A stretch of DNA of 64,000 nucleotides. Origin: Mytilinidion resinicola. Lineage: Eukaryota > Ascomycota > Dothideomycetes > Mytilinidiales > Mytilinidiaceae. Where the stretch lies: the NCBI RefSeq assembly GCF_010093595.1, contig NW_022985462.1:560534-624533 (forward strand), given 5' to 3'. Made by a program: the position numbers and the translations under genes. A model generated the notes under the pieces. That model saw only the letters and a list, made by a program, of their open reading frames with translations. It had not been told where the DNA came from and ran no database searches. Below, piece by piece: positions 1-10,912 of the stretch. Numbering within the stretch: position 1 is the first letter of the stretch; each line of letters opens with the position of its first letter.

Positions 1-1034
1 TCCTTGTCGACTTTCCTATCGAAGGGTTAGACCTCAGCAAGCGCGTCGGTTTGCCAGAAGACAAAGAGACTGTCTACGATCTCTTTGCCGTCGACAATCA
101 CTATGGTGGTCTCGGGGGCGGTCATTACACTGCGTTTGCCCAGAACTTCTATGATAAGGAGTGGTACGAATACAATGGTAAGATGTGCCTAGAAAGCTCG
201 ATTGCTGCTACCTACTAATCACGACCAATAGACTCTTCTGTCAGCCGACGTAAAGATCCAGCCAGTGTCGTAACTCCTGCGGCATATCTCCTATTCTACC
301 GTCGTCGCTCGGCTTCCCCTTTAGGCCCTCCCTATTTGCAAAAGGTAGTCGAGGCAGCCTACGCTCCAAACTCTGAGGAAGCCCCCGAAGATGGCTCCCA
401 GGCGAACTCGCGCCAAGGTTCCCGATCACCGGCGGGAAACGGCTTGCGCCTCGACGGCTTGTCCCGCAATGGGTCGTCGAGCGCTGGAATAGGAGCCGGA
501 GCGGGTCTCCTGCTGCGCGGCGGTGGTTTGGCCTCGGCAGCAGGGAAGGAAGCCGGGAACCATCGCGGGACCGAGATTCAGGAGGAGGATGAAAACACGG
601 ACGTGGACCTCGACGAGCCGCTCCCGGGTTATAACGACTCGGGCTACGAGGACGAGGACAACACACTCGTTGGCCTCGGCGGCTACAGCACCGAGCTGTG
701 GAACTTTGCTGGCGTGCCTATTCAGGATCACGGCATGGGCGATGACGATGACATGGCGTCGAATGCGGCTATGGGCTCGAATGAAAGCGATGATCTGGGT
801 GGCCGTATGCTGCAGGATTTTGGGGACGATATGAACCAGCACCCGGGCACGCCGCAGAGTGAGAACGATGAGGTGCCTGACTTGCTGCCGGAGGACCGGG
901 AGATGATTCGAGGTCTGCCTATTCCTATCCCGACTCTAAATGTGCAAGGGACGGATTACGAGGACGACAAGGTGGCAGATGTCGTCTTGGACGATGTCAG
1001 TCCTAATTCTACCTCGCATGCGAAGTCGGACTGA
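1..1034 (+). CDS. Ubiquitin carboxyl-terminal hydrolase (UBP12/USP15-type), C-terminal part
   Basis: Partial gene; the 5' end lies outside the window. Exons are 1-177 and 232-1034; the 54-nt intron has a CTAAT-like branch site and ends AATAG. The first exon carries the end of a peptidase C19 (USP) fold: NHYGGLGGGHYTA, whose His (codon at 123-125) is the catalytic histidine of the family, followed after the splice by a PAAYLLFYRR strand that normally closes the USP domain. A tail of about 230 residues follows, rich in Ser/Gly and then Asp/Glu, ending NSTSHAKSD before TGA at 1032-1034. USP enzymes remove ubiquitin from proteins; the long acidic tail fits the UBP12-like branch better than CreB-like enzymes, but the catalytic Cys box and any DUSP domain are not visible here, so the subfamily is an inference. 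Confidence 0.88.
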
Positions 1035-2379
1035 GTGGGTGGTGATTGAGCTTCGGGTAGCTTTCTTCCCTTGCTCTCACCATCCGTCCCATTTTCCTCT
1101 TCTTACTTTGTTCTTCTTTCCCTAAAAGTATTGGTTCTGGTGCGTTCCTGCTACCTGTTGGGGCTGTGGATAGAGCAAGCGGGGTCTCCACTGTATTGCT
1201 TGTAGAGCTTCGCCTGCACCGCGGCGTCCTTGGGGTGGAGGGGTGTGATGGACGTGGCAGGCTGAGGATGGCATGAATGAGATGACTGATGGGGTTTGGC
1301 GGTTGGGTTGGTAGTAAATAGTGCTTGCATCGGTAATGGCGTACATAGGTTCTGGAGTCATGAATGATAGTTGGTACTCTTATGATGGGCTCTTCTGGCG
1401 TGTAGTGATGATGGATGGTGCTGCCCCTGAACGCAAAAGAGACAAAATGGGAACAGAAATAGAACACGATTTGAACCCAGTGCCTCGGGCATTCCGACGG
1501 CAACTCACATCGGGTCTCTCCTGGTTCTATCCGTAGCTCGCGCTGCCATGACGGTTGTTGTCGCTTGCGACTAGAAATGTTAAACAGCGAGTGCCCTTCA
1601 TCGAGGCTAGCAGTATCCTCATGCGTTTCTTTACGAAGATATTCTATAGTAGCTGCTACACAGGCTCAAAAAGGACCGGATTAAAGGTAAAGTAAAGGAC
1701 TTTCCGCGCATGAAGATGTACCTTTTCACTGCTGACGTTGTAATGCGTTCTCGTCTAACCGAATTAGGAGCTATCTTCGAGGTTACGCGGTTGGCGGATG
1801 CTCACCATTGCTTAGCCTTCTAGTGGCGACGACCATCAACCACACAATCATCTATTCATCAATTATGTACCCATGAACCACGAAACACTACTGCGGTAGT
1901 TAGGCTCTGCCTATCTTGACAAGCGATAGGGCTTACTTCGCAATTTCCATGGGCCCAATGCTTGCCTTTTGACACGGGGCTCCCTTGAACGCCGGACTGG
2001 GGCCACTGGACTCTGAATGAGGCTCGGGGCTCGATTGGTCTGTTTCCTGGACCCCATGCTGGCGAGTGCTCTACATAGTACAGACTATGGCTATGTCCGA
2101 CGGATAGCTGCAGGTGGCTTTCCTGACAGGTTTGGTCGGCGAGGTAAGGCATGGAATACGTCATGCAGGACCAAATCTACAGCATCAAGGCAGATAGGGC
2201 ACGCTGATGTGGAACTGCGCCGCCACCTGCTTTTGTGGCAATCTGCGGGCCTCCTTGACTTCTGATGACGGTCAGATCGCGCGAAGAACGCTTATCCGAA
2301 AGCTTGTCGCAAAGATTGTCGCATCACCGTGGACTCCTTCACTGATCCTCGCTTTCGCGACCGAGACTAGCCCGACGCC
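1035..2379. other. Intergenic, 1.3 kb, no gene seen
   Basis: The 3' flank of the deubiquitinase and the 5' flank of the Zn2Cys6 gene. Short ORFs on both strands have no recognisable domain and no supporting splice signals. No repeat was recognised. Confidence 0.6.
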
Positions 2380-4153
2380 ATGGTTGGGAGGGGAGGTAAA
2401 AAAAAGCCCTAAAGTAGCTACTATCTAATAAAATTAATAAATTCTATTTTAGGTCGGTCCAGAGGATGCAAGACATGTCGCCGGCGCAGAGTAAAATGCG
2501 ATGAGATCCAAACCCGTCTGCACGCGTTGCCAAAACAGCGGATTTCCATGTGAGGGCTACCCCAAGGACCTAACATTCGTCGACGAAGGCAGCCGCTTCG
2601 CCTCCCAATCATCCACTCGGTCATCCAAGGCCGGCAGTCGCACGGGGGAGGTATCGAGCGTAGACGCGCCTTCACTGTCGCCGAAGGGCAGTCAGACTCC
2701 CAACGTGCAGCTAGCCATCAGCAAGCAACCCACACTATCACCTTTTCAGGATGAGATATGTCTGGCCTATTTGATTCGAACACTCTTCGGCGACAACCAC
2801 AATTTTCCTCTCGCCTCGCATGTTTGGGATTCTGCCGTGGCTTCCACCGACTCGGCAAAGCTCGGCCAAACTGCTGTGAGCAGCCTCGCTACGACTTACT
2901 TTGGTCGAATGCATGGCAGCAACATGCAGCTCCTCCACCAAGGCCGTCGACTCTACGGTCAAGCAGTTCATCGATTAGCTCTTGAGATCTGCAAGCCCGA
3001 AGAAGCGTCGTTGAGTCAGCAGGTTATGCTTTCAGCCCTAGCATTCTACTACTATGAGATGGTCATGAACACGAGCGACATTGGCTGGGTAGAGCATGTT
3101 GGTGGCACTGGAAAGCTAATGGAGGTTCGAGGTCCGCGAAGACACCAATTCGCGCCAGATCACGATTACTTCCTCTACTTTCGACGAACTCTTATCGGAC
3201 AGGCTTTCGTTACTAGAACAAGAACCTTTCTAGAAAGAGAAGAATGGAAGACAGTTCCTTGGGCAATGCAGCCAAATTCGAAGACGACGGAACATTTGAT
3301 TCTCGACGTTTCTGCCAACGTACCCGGTCTCGCCGAAGATATGGACCGCCTGGAGCGGAATGGCCCAGTCGCAGCGCGCAACCCCCTTGGCCCAAACGAA
3401 GAGGAAACTCTGCGAGAATCTCTTCGGCATAAGCTGATTGACACGTTCGGGAGTCTCCTTGAGTGGCGCTTCAATTGGGAATCCACCTACCCGGACGTCG
3501 TTGCCGAAACAGTTTCCATGCCTCGGAGCAGTCTTGTGAGCAACCTCGAGCGGCCCAGATGCTTGGACAGAGTTTTCTATTACAACGATATCAAGCGCGC
3601 GGAAGAAATCCAACAATACCATCTAACTATGTTGTGGGTGCTTCAATTGGTCGTGCGGCTGCAAGACCCCTCAGTAACTCCATCCGCTTTTTCCCCATGG
3701 CCGCCACATCGTAGGCCCGACGCCAGCAATGCTCTCGCTCTACCCCACGATGAGATGACTACTCTTAATGTAGCTAGAGAGATAGCCCGTAGCACAGAGA
3801 ACTTCACGCAACCGCAGCATCCCAGAAGACAATTGCTCAAGCTACTCGGGCCGCTACGAGGATGGTGAGTACTCCAAGCAAATCTCTTCGTGTCTATCTT
3901 GACTGACGTCGACACCAGTGTCTTGGTGTTTATGCTTTCAGCGCAGGCTGAGCAATATGAGTTGTCTTGGGTCAGCGGAGTGCTCTGCCGGATTGCAGAC
4001 GAATTTGGATTCGATTTCTGCAAGCGGTTCGCTCAATTACCACCCCTTGGGTACTATCAGCCGAGCCAGAATGAGAGGGTGAGCGAAGGGGCTAGTACGT
4101 ACACCTTTGCAGACCAGACAACTGGTTTTAGGCAAACCTTCCTGTCACAATAA
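2380..4153 (+). pseudogene. Zn2Cys6 transcription factor with a 1-nt frameshift in the zinc cluster
   Basis: Reconstructed exons are 2380-2395, 2453-3864 and 3919-4153; introns are 57 and 54 nt. The 16-nt first exon encodes MVGRG and splices into GRSRGCKTCRRRRVKCDE, a classic arrangement for this family. The first three cysteines (CKTC...KC) are in one frame and the last three (KPVCTRC...FPC) are in the next; the switch lies at 2506-2509, where one base is extra relative to the expected CX2CX6CX6CX2CX6C spacing. Downstream about 450 residues resemble the fungal-specific regulatory region (LAYLIRTLFGD, EHVGGTGKLMEVRGP). The last intron rejoins W/C codon TG|T and the protein ends FRQTFLSQ. Such proteins bind DNA and regulate transcription in the nucleus. 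Either the gene is recently broken, or the base is an assembly error. An initiation at 2501 would give a protein with only half a cluster. Confidence 0.75.
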
Positions 4154-4976
4154 AGCAGCATAGTGGTACAGCACTCCAGTGAGAGGTAATCAGGCGATTA
4201 CTGGAGGGAATGTATGATGACTTGTTGGACCACCAGTGAAAATCGGTGACTTCAAATGCAGCTTTGCTCCAAGTAAGATCAAGATGCGATAGAATACTGC
4301 TAGCCAGTGCTCCAAGCCAATCGTGAGGTGGAGATTAGTTTCACAGGTTTAGACGATCCTTATAATAGCGTGCCGATTTCAAGAAAAAAAAGCGACGACA
4401 TGGATCTACTTGTCATGGACGGGAATCTCAATGTTCCATCCCAGAGGCTGGAGGCTGAGCCAGCGCGTAACCGGAGCCGGCACTGAATATCGGGGGTATA
4501 TTCTGTACAGGTCGCCGATTTAAACGGTCCCAGGGTTTGGGGGCGAAGACTAGCACCGCCTTAACGAAGATCGTCGACTCTTAGTCCATGGATGCTATTG
4601 GTTCCTAGTGGTTCTTAATACTGCAAACCTTTGTAAGCCCAAACCAGCACCTCGCTGCGAGCACATGATTTGGGGTACAGTCCACGAGCCGCAACACCAA
4701 CATCACTATAACTCCGTACGCCCACAGCCTCAGGTTTTATTCTTGAACAAGGGCATCGATCCTGTTTTCATGTGCGGTAGTCTGTCGAATGATGAGGATC
4801 AATACGCTGCAGTATGAACGTCGTACCTCTATTGCCCCTCTCGAGACCTATAAAATGGATGCTCAACCCGCTTTCTTGCTCTTGGTTATATCAACACACT
4901 TATTCCTTCCGACTCCACATCTTCTGCAAAGAGTCTCAGTAGAAACATTCAATACTTTTTCAACTTGCTCGACACC
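4154..4976. other. Intergenic, promoter side of the DUF300 gene
   Basis: No gene recognised in 823 bp. It holds a TATA-like box (annotated separately) and otherwise nothing distinct. Confidence 0.6.
4849..4856 (+). promoter_or_regulatory. TATA-like box upstream of the DUF300 gene
   Basis: TATAAAAT lies 121 nt before the proposed start codon at 4977, a plausible core promoter distance for a fungal gene with a short leader. Confidence 0.4.
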
Positions 4977-6265
4977 ATGAAATATCATATTCCATCACTC
5001 CGATCACAGCCTGGCTGTTTTGTGCCAAAACTTGCGAGTAAGGATCGTAGCTTATGGACTTGAAGTACAATATACTCACCTCGCTGCAGCAAGCAAAGTT
5101 ACGTTTTCTGATGGCCTCACCTTTCAACGCATCATCCTCATCGTCGCTGCCGCCACCACCGGAGCGACTATCCTTATCACCTTGTTTCTCACGGGGCTCC
5201 ATATCCGTTACTACACGAATCCTGCCGAGCAGAGGCTGTGAGTATCTAAGCCGTACATGCATGTAGTTATTATGCTGAATGTTGAATCCTAGGATCATAC
5301 GGATCATATGGATCCCTGCCATCTTCTCCATCTTCGGTCCTGCTTGTATCTCGTCCTACACTGCCGCTCCATACATCGAGCCATTTGCAAAACTATGCGA
5401 AACCATCGCTCTCGCCTCAATATTCCTGCTTTGCGTCAACTTTATTGTTCCGGATCCGCTCTCAGCTTCAAACACAACGATCGGTGATCTATGCGTAGAG
5501 GTCGGGTGTCGGGGTAACCCAAGCAGCCTCAGAGACAAGCTCCGAAGAAGCAAGAGCAGCGCTCTCTGGCTCAAGGTACACCTTCCCTTATAGACTGCTA
5601 TGATCGATATATGTCTGACATCTTGGATCTAGAGAGCCTGGATAGCTGTTTTCCAATACCCCGTCATTGTCTTCGCAACAACAATCGCAACAGAGGTCAC
5701 CATCGCAATCCTCTGTCCCACATCGCTTGCCTACAGCCGTGCCCGCCTCGTCATTCGCATCGTCAACGCCATCTCCACCTCCGCCGCCATCACCGCCATT
5801 GTCAACTATTCCATCCGCTTGAAGAAGAGCCTCGAGGGCCGACGCGTCGGCCCAAAGCTCGTATGCTGTAAGGGACTTGTGATTCTAGCTACACTAGAAC
5901 TCGTTGTCTTCGCCGCAGTAGACCGCGTCACACTTCGAGATGCCACGCCCCGCCTTACCTACTTCGACTGGATCATTGGCGTACCTTCAATCATCATCTG
6001 TCTTGAAATGGTCCTCTTCATCATCTCCTTCATCTGGGCCTTTCCACCTTCTCCCTACCGGCGACTCGGTCCCTCTAGCAGCTTTAGGAGTCGCTTGATT
6101 CACGCTGTTGCTGATGCTGTCAATCTTATCAATATAGCTAAGGGCATTGTCATGGCCTTTGGGAGTCTCAAGGTGGCGAGAACGACGGCTGCGGATGGTA
6201 TGCTCCAGTCTGGATATGTCGCTGCTAAGACTGAGGATCGTACTGGAGACTATGGTGAGCTTTGA
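4977..6265 (+). CDS. DUF300 / organic solute transporter Ost-alpha family membrane protein
   Basis: Exons are 4977-5037, 5090-5237, 5293-5575 and 5633-6265 (374 aa); introns are 52, 55 and 57 nt and all rejoin in frame. The start ATG is the first in frame, and exon 1 (MKYHIPSLRSQPGC...) joins TSKVTFSDGLTFQR. Several hydrophobic helices are visible: RIILIVAAATTGATILITLFL, then the hallmark NPAEQR-IIRIIWIPAIF, a YIEPFAKLCETIALASIFLL segment, and later helices around AWIAVFQYPVIVFA, LVILATLELVVFAA and IIICLEMVLFIISFIW. The NPAEQR..IRI motif and the overall layout fit the Ost-alpha/TMEM184 family. Members sit in plasma, vacuolar or endosomal membranes; the substrate cannot be told from sequence. 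The C-terminal tail is short and polar. It is a lone gene between long intergenic regions. Confidence 0.85.
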
Positions 6266-7428
6266 GGTCGCCTCGTTGGTTTTGGGGGGGTTGATGCTGC
6301 ATGAACGATGAACGGGGTTACTCATGGGATCAGTCTTCCGACTCGTTCAATTACATCGCCCTGATGAGTCCGCATGCCGATAAGTACCCTCCACATTTCA
6401 ATGACAGCATTCCGCATTTTAGTAAGGAGGCGGATATCTTCAGATAGAAGGGGATCTGCTTGATCAACTCATTGAACCAGGAGCTGTATGGAACTGATGG
6501 CTCGTGTAGCTAGAGCTTTGGAAGTTAGTGGTCAACGATTAGCAGATGAGTTGGGGATCTTCTTTCGGATTATATGTCAGTGTAACAGATTTGTAGATGG
6601 AGAGAGTATCTAGTGAGTTCCAGGTCTGTCCTATTTGTATTGCAAGAAATTTCTTCTTTGCTTGGAGACAATTCCGGTGCCCTCATTGTTAGTATCGTGT
6701 TGATTTTTTTCATTTCCAGCTTTTGTATAGGATTGGCCGGGGACGAATCACGCATCACGAACTAGGCAATTCTACACGGATACACCATGTGTACTACCGA
6801 CCAGACCTCCCCTCTACCCCATGACTAGGGCCGACCTAGACCTCTTTACTACCAGGGTTGGCCTCGCGTCGGCATGGTGGATTCCTTGAAGAACCTCAGC
6901 TAAGACATAGTTTCATTGGTCCATGAATGTTCCCTTTTCCTGTCCGAATATAATAGTTGTCATCTACAATGGCGCTTAAGCGTATCGCCGCGAGACTCCG
7001 CCACTGTATCCCAAACCCTCACTTTCTTGTTGTCCTGTCTCCTCCATTCACTCTTTTTACTTGCATGTCTTCTTCCTGCCAGTGGCTCAACCGCCCAGTA
7101 GGCGAGCATCCCTTCGTGTTCGCCCACGTACTCCCAGCCACTATTCCAAGCCATCGGTAACCCAACTGGGCCAATGACTTGGTATACTTGCTCGGCTCTC
7201 GAAACCCAACACTGCAGCAGCAATGCTAAGCAAGGCTCGCTTAGGCATACCAGCCACGGGCGGCTATATAGACTGCAAGAGGCGTGTCGATCTCTGTCAA
7301 TTTACGGAAGTTGTCGTCAGCTCACTCGTCAGTCTACTTAATATTGCTCTTTAAAGCGGAGCTTTTCGTCGAGGTAATTACACAGACAAACACCACGACT
7401 TCATACCCTAAAGTAATCCTAGATCATC
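6266..7428. other. Intergenic, 1.2 kb, no gene seen
   Basis: Short ORFs here lack domains or convincing codon structure. A TATATAG motif at 7265-7271 lies 158 nt before the next start codon and may be its core promoter. Confidence 0.55.
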
Positions 7429-7989
7429 ATGGGATTCGGGAGACTGTTCTGCTGGAAGAGACCAGGTAACTCCACTCATGCGCTCAGCATTTATAAGCCG
7501 ATCTCAACTAACTAGTAGCCAGCCACTCCCCCATACCTATCCTCTGGTGGCTACGCGAAGGCCGCCCCAGTTCACGTCCCGGCCCCACCGCCTGCGCGAC
7601 CTACTCCACCGTCTGCGCGACCTGCTCCAAATGCCGGGCTGTGTTGGCGCTGCTCAGCGCCCAACCAGATTCGTACCTCAGGTATGGATTCCGAGAACCC
7701 CAACAGCGGACGACCGTACAGGGAATGCACGAACCGGAATTGCGACAGTTTCAACGGATTCGCCGATCATCGGGGCCTCGATCCGAATCATAGGCACTGC
7801 GAGTGTGGCATACCATCTAGAATAGTGGCGAGGAGAAACCGGAATGCGAGGGGGAAGAGGGAGTTGTTCTACCGTTGCGCGAATGGGACTTGTGGTGCGC
7901 GCTTGGGCGATGTCAGGGGACCGAGCGGACGAGTGCTGGAGTTTACGGATGCCCAGATCGATAAAATGGTGGATGCGGGACAGATTTAG
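7429..7989 (+). CDS. Small GRF-type zinc finger protein
   Basis: Exons are 7429-7465 and 7523-7989 (167 aa) with a 57-nt intron; only the acceptor CCAG at 7519-7522 keeps the frame, giving MGFGRLFCWKRP-ATPPYLSS. A Pro-rich linker (PAPPPARPTPPSARPAP) is followed by two cysteine modules: CWRCSAPNQIRTSGMDSENPNSGRPYREC with the FxGFAD end typical of GRF fingers, then CECGIPSRIVARRNRNARGK, which ends in FYRCANGTCGARL. GRF fingers bind zinc and often single-stranded nucleic acid in DNA repair and topoisomerase proteins; here the fingers stand alone, so the role is unknown. The N-terminal CW pair might be part of a membrane or lipid anchor, but nothing proves it. Confidence 0.7.
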
Positions 7990-9159
7990 GTAATGCATAT
8001 TGTTCGTGTCCCTGGGTTTCTTTGGCAGTAGCGAGGCAGAGCGTGTTTTGGGCTGGGACCGAGGATCAGGCTTTCAACGCGTTCGCTTTCCTAATCTTTT
8101 TCCCTTTTCTCCTTACTAGTAGCTCGAGTTCCTTGTTTCCTTAATGATCTCATGTCTCTCCAGTTTGAAACGCATTGATGATGTTACTTGTTCTTGAGAT
8201 TGCCGATTAGGCAGAGGGCAGCTGCGATATACGGTTTGCGGTCTGTGGCGGAGATATCACCATAGAGCAGCAGTCAGTCAGTACACTTGTGATGTGTAGT
8301 GGAGCGCATGAAGTTGTCGCACCTTTCCTTACGAACTTGAAGTTTTTCTGTCGTGCGGGCCGTTGCTTTGGCTAGGTGTGCGTTGAGAGCTGCTCGGCCT
8401 TTGATAGCTAGACCATCAACCGCATCGGCCGCAGATACGATATGCGAATGAGGAGAAGCAGCGGAAATAGAGACGAAAGTACACTTTTTAAAACCATCCT
8501 GCCAGTGAAAGACAGACCTAGAGATGCTCCACGGAGTGGATCAAATGTTGGTAACGCTCGAAGTATCTCCGGGGCCATGGCTCTGCGCATGGGTCGCAAG
8601 CTCAACGGACATTGAGCCCGTATCATACCGGTATAGAGCTTCATAGGGGATGTTTGGTAGATACTGCCCTGATGTAGTATGAAGGAGCCAATATCGATAA
8701 GTAATATAGGCATATGTTACATTCATCTGTCGTTCATTTCACTCTCCCGCGGAGACAAAGCAAACCTTCGCAATAGGCTACGAACCGTCGAATTGTTTGT
8801 GAGATGTTGTTTTAATTTGATGTGGACATGTTGCATTGGAAGACAGGGAATGGGAGAGGAGACAATGAACCGATGGTCCCTGAAATTCCTAGCTAACTAC
8901 GGCGTACTGTTCTGTACATTCTAGTGGCGCGCTTCTAGTGTGCCGTACTAAAACTTCAGATGACCTCCTCAGACAGGCGCCAGCGAATTATCAAGGCGCC
9001 AAACGACGCGTCTGAAACCTTGGGCACGCGCCGGGAGTTCACCTGATCGAGTGCAATACTATTGAAAGCCTTCGGCGCCGCCTACGAGTCCTGCACTAGA
9101 CAAAGTCTTCGCAGCTCCACCAAACTTCTCTCCACTACCTAGGTACAACGTCGACAGCC
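7990..9159. other. Intergenic, 1.2 kb, no gene seen
   Basis: No domain-bearing ORF. The last 150 bp before 9160 are pyrimidine-rich and could hold the NUC1 leader. Confidence 0.55.
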
Positions 9160-10158
9160 ATGTCGAAAGCATCAATCGCTATCGGTGCTGCTGCCGGTGC
9201 AGCAGTAACAGCAGCTGTGTTTTCTCTGCTGAACGACTCCAAGCCCTCACCTCCCATTACAACGACAACAACGACAACCGTCGCGACGCCCTCCCGAACC
9301 GGCCCTCCAGCTCCCTACCCGGCCACTCCTGTAGCCGCCAGATCACCTCCCCTCGTTGACCCGAATGGCCTCTTCCAATACGGCTTCCCGGGACCAGTAG
9401 CCGACCTCAATCCCACCGCCTCACTCACCTCTGCCTTCGACCGCCGCACCCGCAATCCCTTCTGGGTCGCCGAACATATCACACCCTTGTCCCTATCAAC
9501 ACACAATGGCGACCGCAAGCACAGTGTGTTCGTGGAAGACGACTCGATCCCCGAGATGTTCCGCGCAAAATTGAAGGACTATTTCCGGTCTGGCTACGAC
9601 CGCGGGCATCAGGTCCCAGCCGCCGATGCGAAGTGGAGCCAGGAGGCCATGGATTCGACCTTCCTGCTCAGCAATATGTGCCCGCAGGTCGGCGATGGCT
9701 TCAATCGTGACTACTGGGCACACTTTGAAGACTTCTGTCGCCGCTTGACCGGCCGCTACCCGAGCGTGCGTATTGTCACAGGCCCGCTGTACCTGCCGAA
9801 GCGCGAGGCAGATGGCAAGTGGCGCGTCAGCTACGAGGTCATTGGAAACCCGCCGAACGTGTCTGTGCCGACGCACTTCTATAAAGTCATATTTGCAGAG
9901 GACGGGAGCGTGGGCGGTCAAGTGGCCCTAGGCGCGTTCGTGCTGCCGAATGCGGTGATTGCGAACGACAAGCCGCTGCAAGACTTTGAGGTTCCTCTGG
10001 AGGCAGTAGAGCGAGCAAGCGGGCTCGAATTTGCGACGAAACTGCCTGCGATGCGGCGGAAGAAGCTGTGTCAAGAGGTCAGCTGCTCCATCTTTGTGAA
10101 AGATTACAAGGAGCGCCAGAAGACGTTTGCGGCTAAAAACCAGGGGGCCAGGCAATAA
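9160..10158 (+). CDS. NUC1: Mitochondrial DNA/RNA non-specific endonuclease (endonuclease G)
   Basis: Single exon, 332 aa, normal length for NUC1/EndoG. Residues 4-23 form an Ala-rich hydrophobic helix, the usual inner-membrane or import segment, followed by a Thr/Pro-rich linker. The catalytic DRGH motif appears in YDRGHQVPAADAKWSQEAM, and the conserved Asn of the second half is in LLSNMCPQVGDGFNRDYW, which would hold the metal ion. The NPFWVAEHIT stretch before it is also typical. The family cuts DNA and RNA in the mitochondrial intermembrane space and contributes to recombination, mtDNA turnover and cell death. The gene has no introns, unlike most neighbours. All key residues are intact. 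Confidence 0.95.
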   Translation: MSKASIAIGAAAGAAVTAAVFSLLNDSKPSPPITTTTTTTVATPSRTGPPAPYPATPVAARSPPLVDPNGLFQYGFPGPVADLNPTASLTSAFDRRTRNPFWVAEHITPLSLSTHNGDRKHSVFVEDDSIPEMFRAKLKDYFRSGYDRGHQVPAADAKWSQEAMDSTFLLSNMCPQVGDGFNRDYWAHFEDFCRRLTGRYPSVRIVTGPLYLPKREADGKWRVSYEVIGNPPNVSVPTHFYKVIFAEDGSVGGQVALGAFVLPNAVIANDKPLQDFEVPLEAVERASGLEFATKLPAMRRKKLCQEVSCSIFVKDYKERQKTFAAKNQGARQ

Positions 10159-10912
10159 AATGCAGGGCATCTTGGCACTAGGACGAACTGAACATAACTG
10201 GGAGACTGTTCAGAGTTACAATGTTTGAGAGCGGTTTGCATTACTTTGGCGTTTCTTATCGTATTCAAGTTTCTCGAGCCCCTTTCAGAGGATAAGCATA
10301 GCGTGGAGTTACATCACGCTTTGTAGAGTATGCATTTACAATCTAGAAGCTTTACAATGGACAGTCCCCTCCTGCATAAGACTGTGAGACGTCACAAACG
10401 TTTAGAACGAGGACTACCTGATGTGTTGAAGGCTAGTCACGTTGCCAAAAAAAAAAAGGAGAATTAGTCCATGACCATTCCAAACTGTGTACACATACAT
10501 AGCGCCTTCTTTGACGACGCAGCGAAGTATCAGGCCTGTTGAAAACAGCCGCGTTGCATCTCATGTAAGATTCTGAAAAGGGAATGAGTCCCCTCTAACG
10601 ATAGCAAGCAAGTGTATATAGTAGTGAGGGAAGAACGGTCAGCGTAGCTGTCTGGAAGGCATAGGTCACCACATATTTACCTTCCCCGCTCTCTCACTGT
10701 TCACTTTACCATCTTCATCACCCATCCATCACCAAATATCACGCGCCGCATCATCTTTACCATACCATTACGAGCCAACTTTCGTTAAGCTAGCCACCTC
10801 AGATGAATCTCATCTCATTATCAGTACTGCCAGTATCGGATCTTCTCCTCAACATCTCGATAGCCACCACCGCAACTCAACATCCAGGTTCCAATACGCT
10901 CAGCCCAGCAGG
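10159..10912. other. Intergenic, 750 bp
   Basis: 3' flank of NUC1 and promoter of the next gene. A TATATAG motif is at 10615-10621, about 290 nt before the next ATG; CT-rich sequence follows. No gene seen. Confidence 0.55.

Noticed and set aside
2017..2428. Two overlapping plus-strand ORFs before the Zn2Cys6 gene
   Set aside because: No motif; the second one runs over the well-supported first exon and intron of that gene in another frame.
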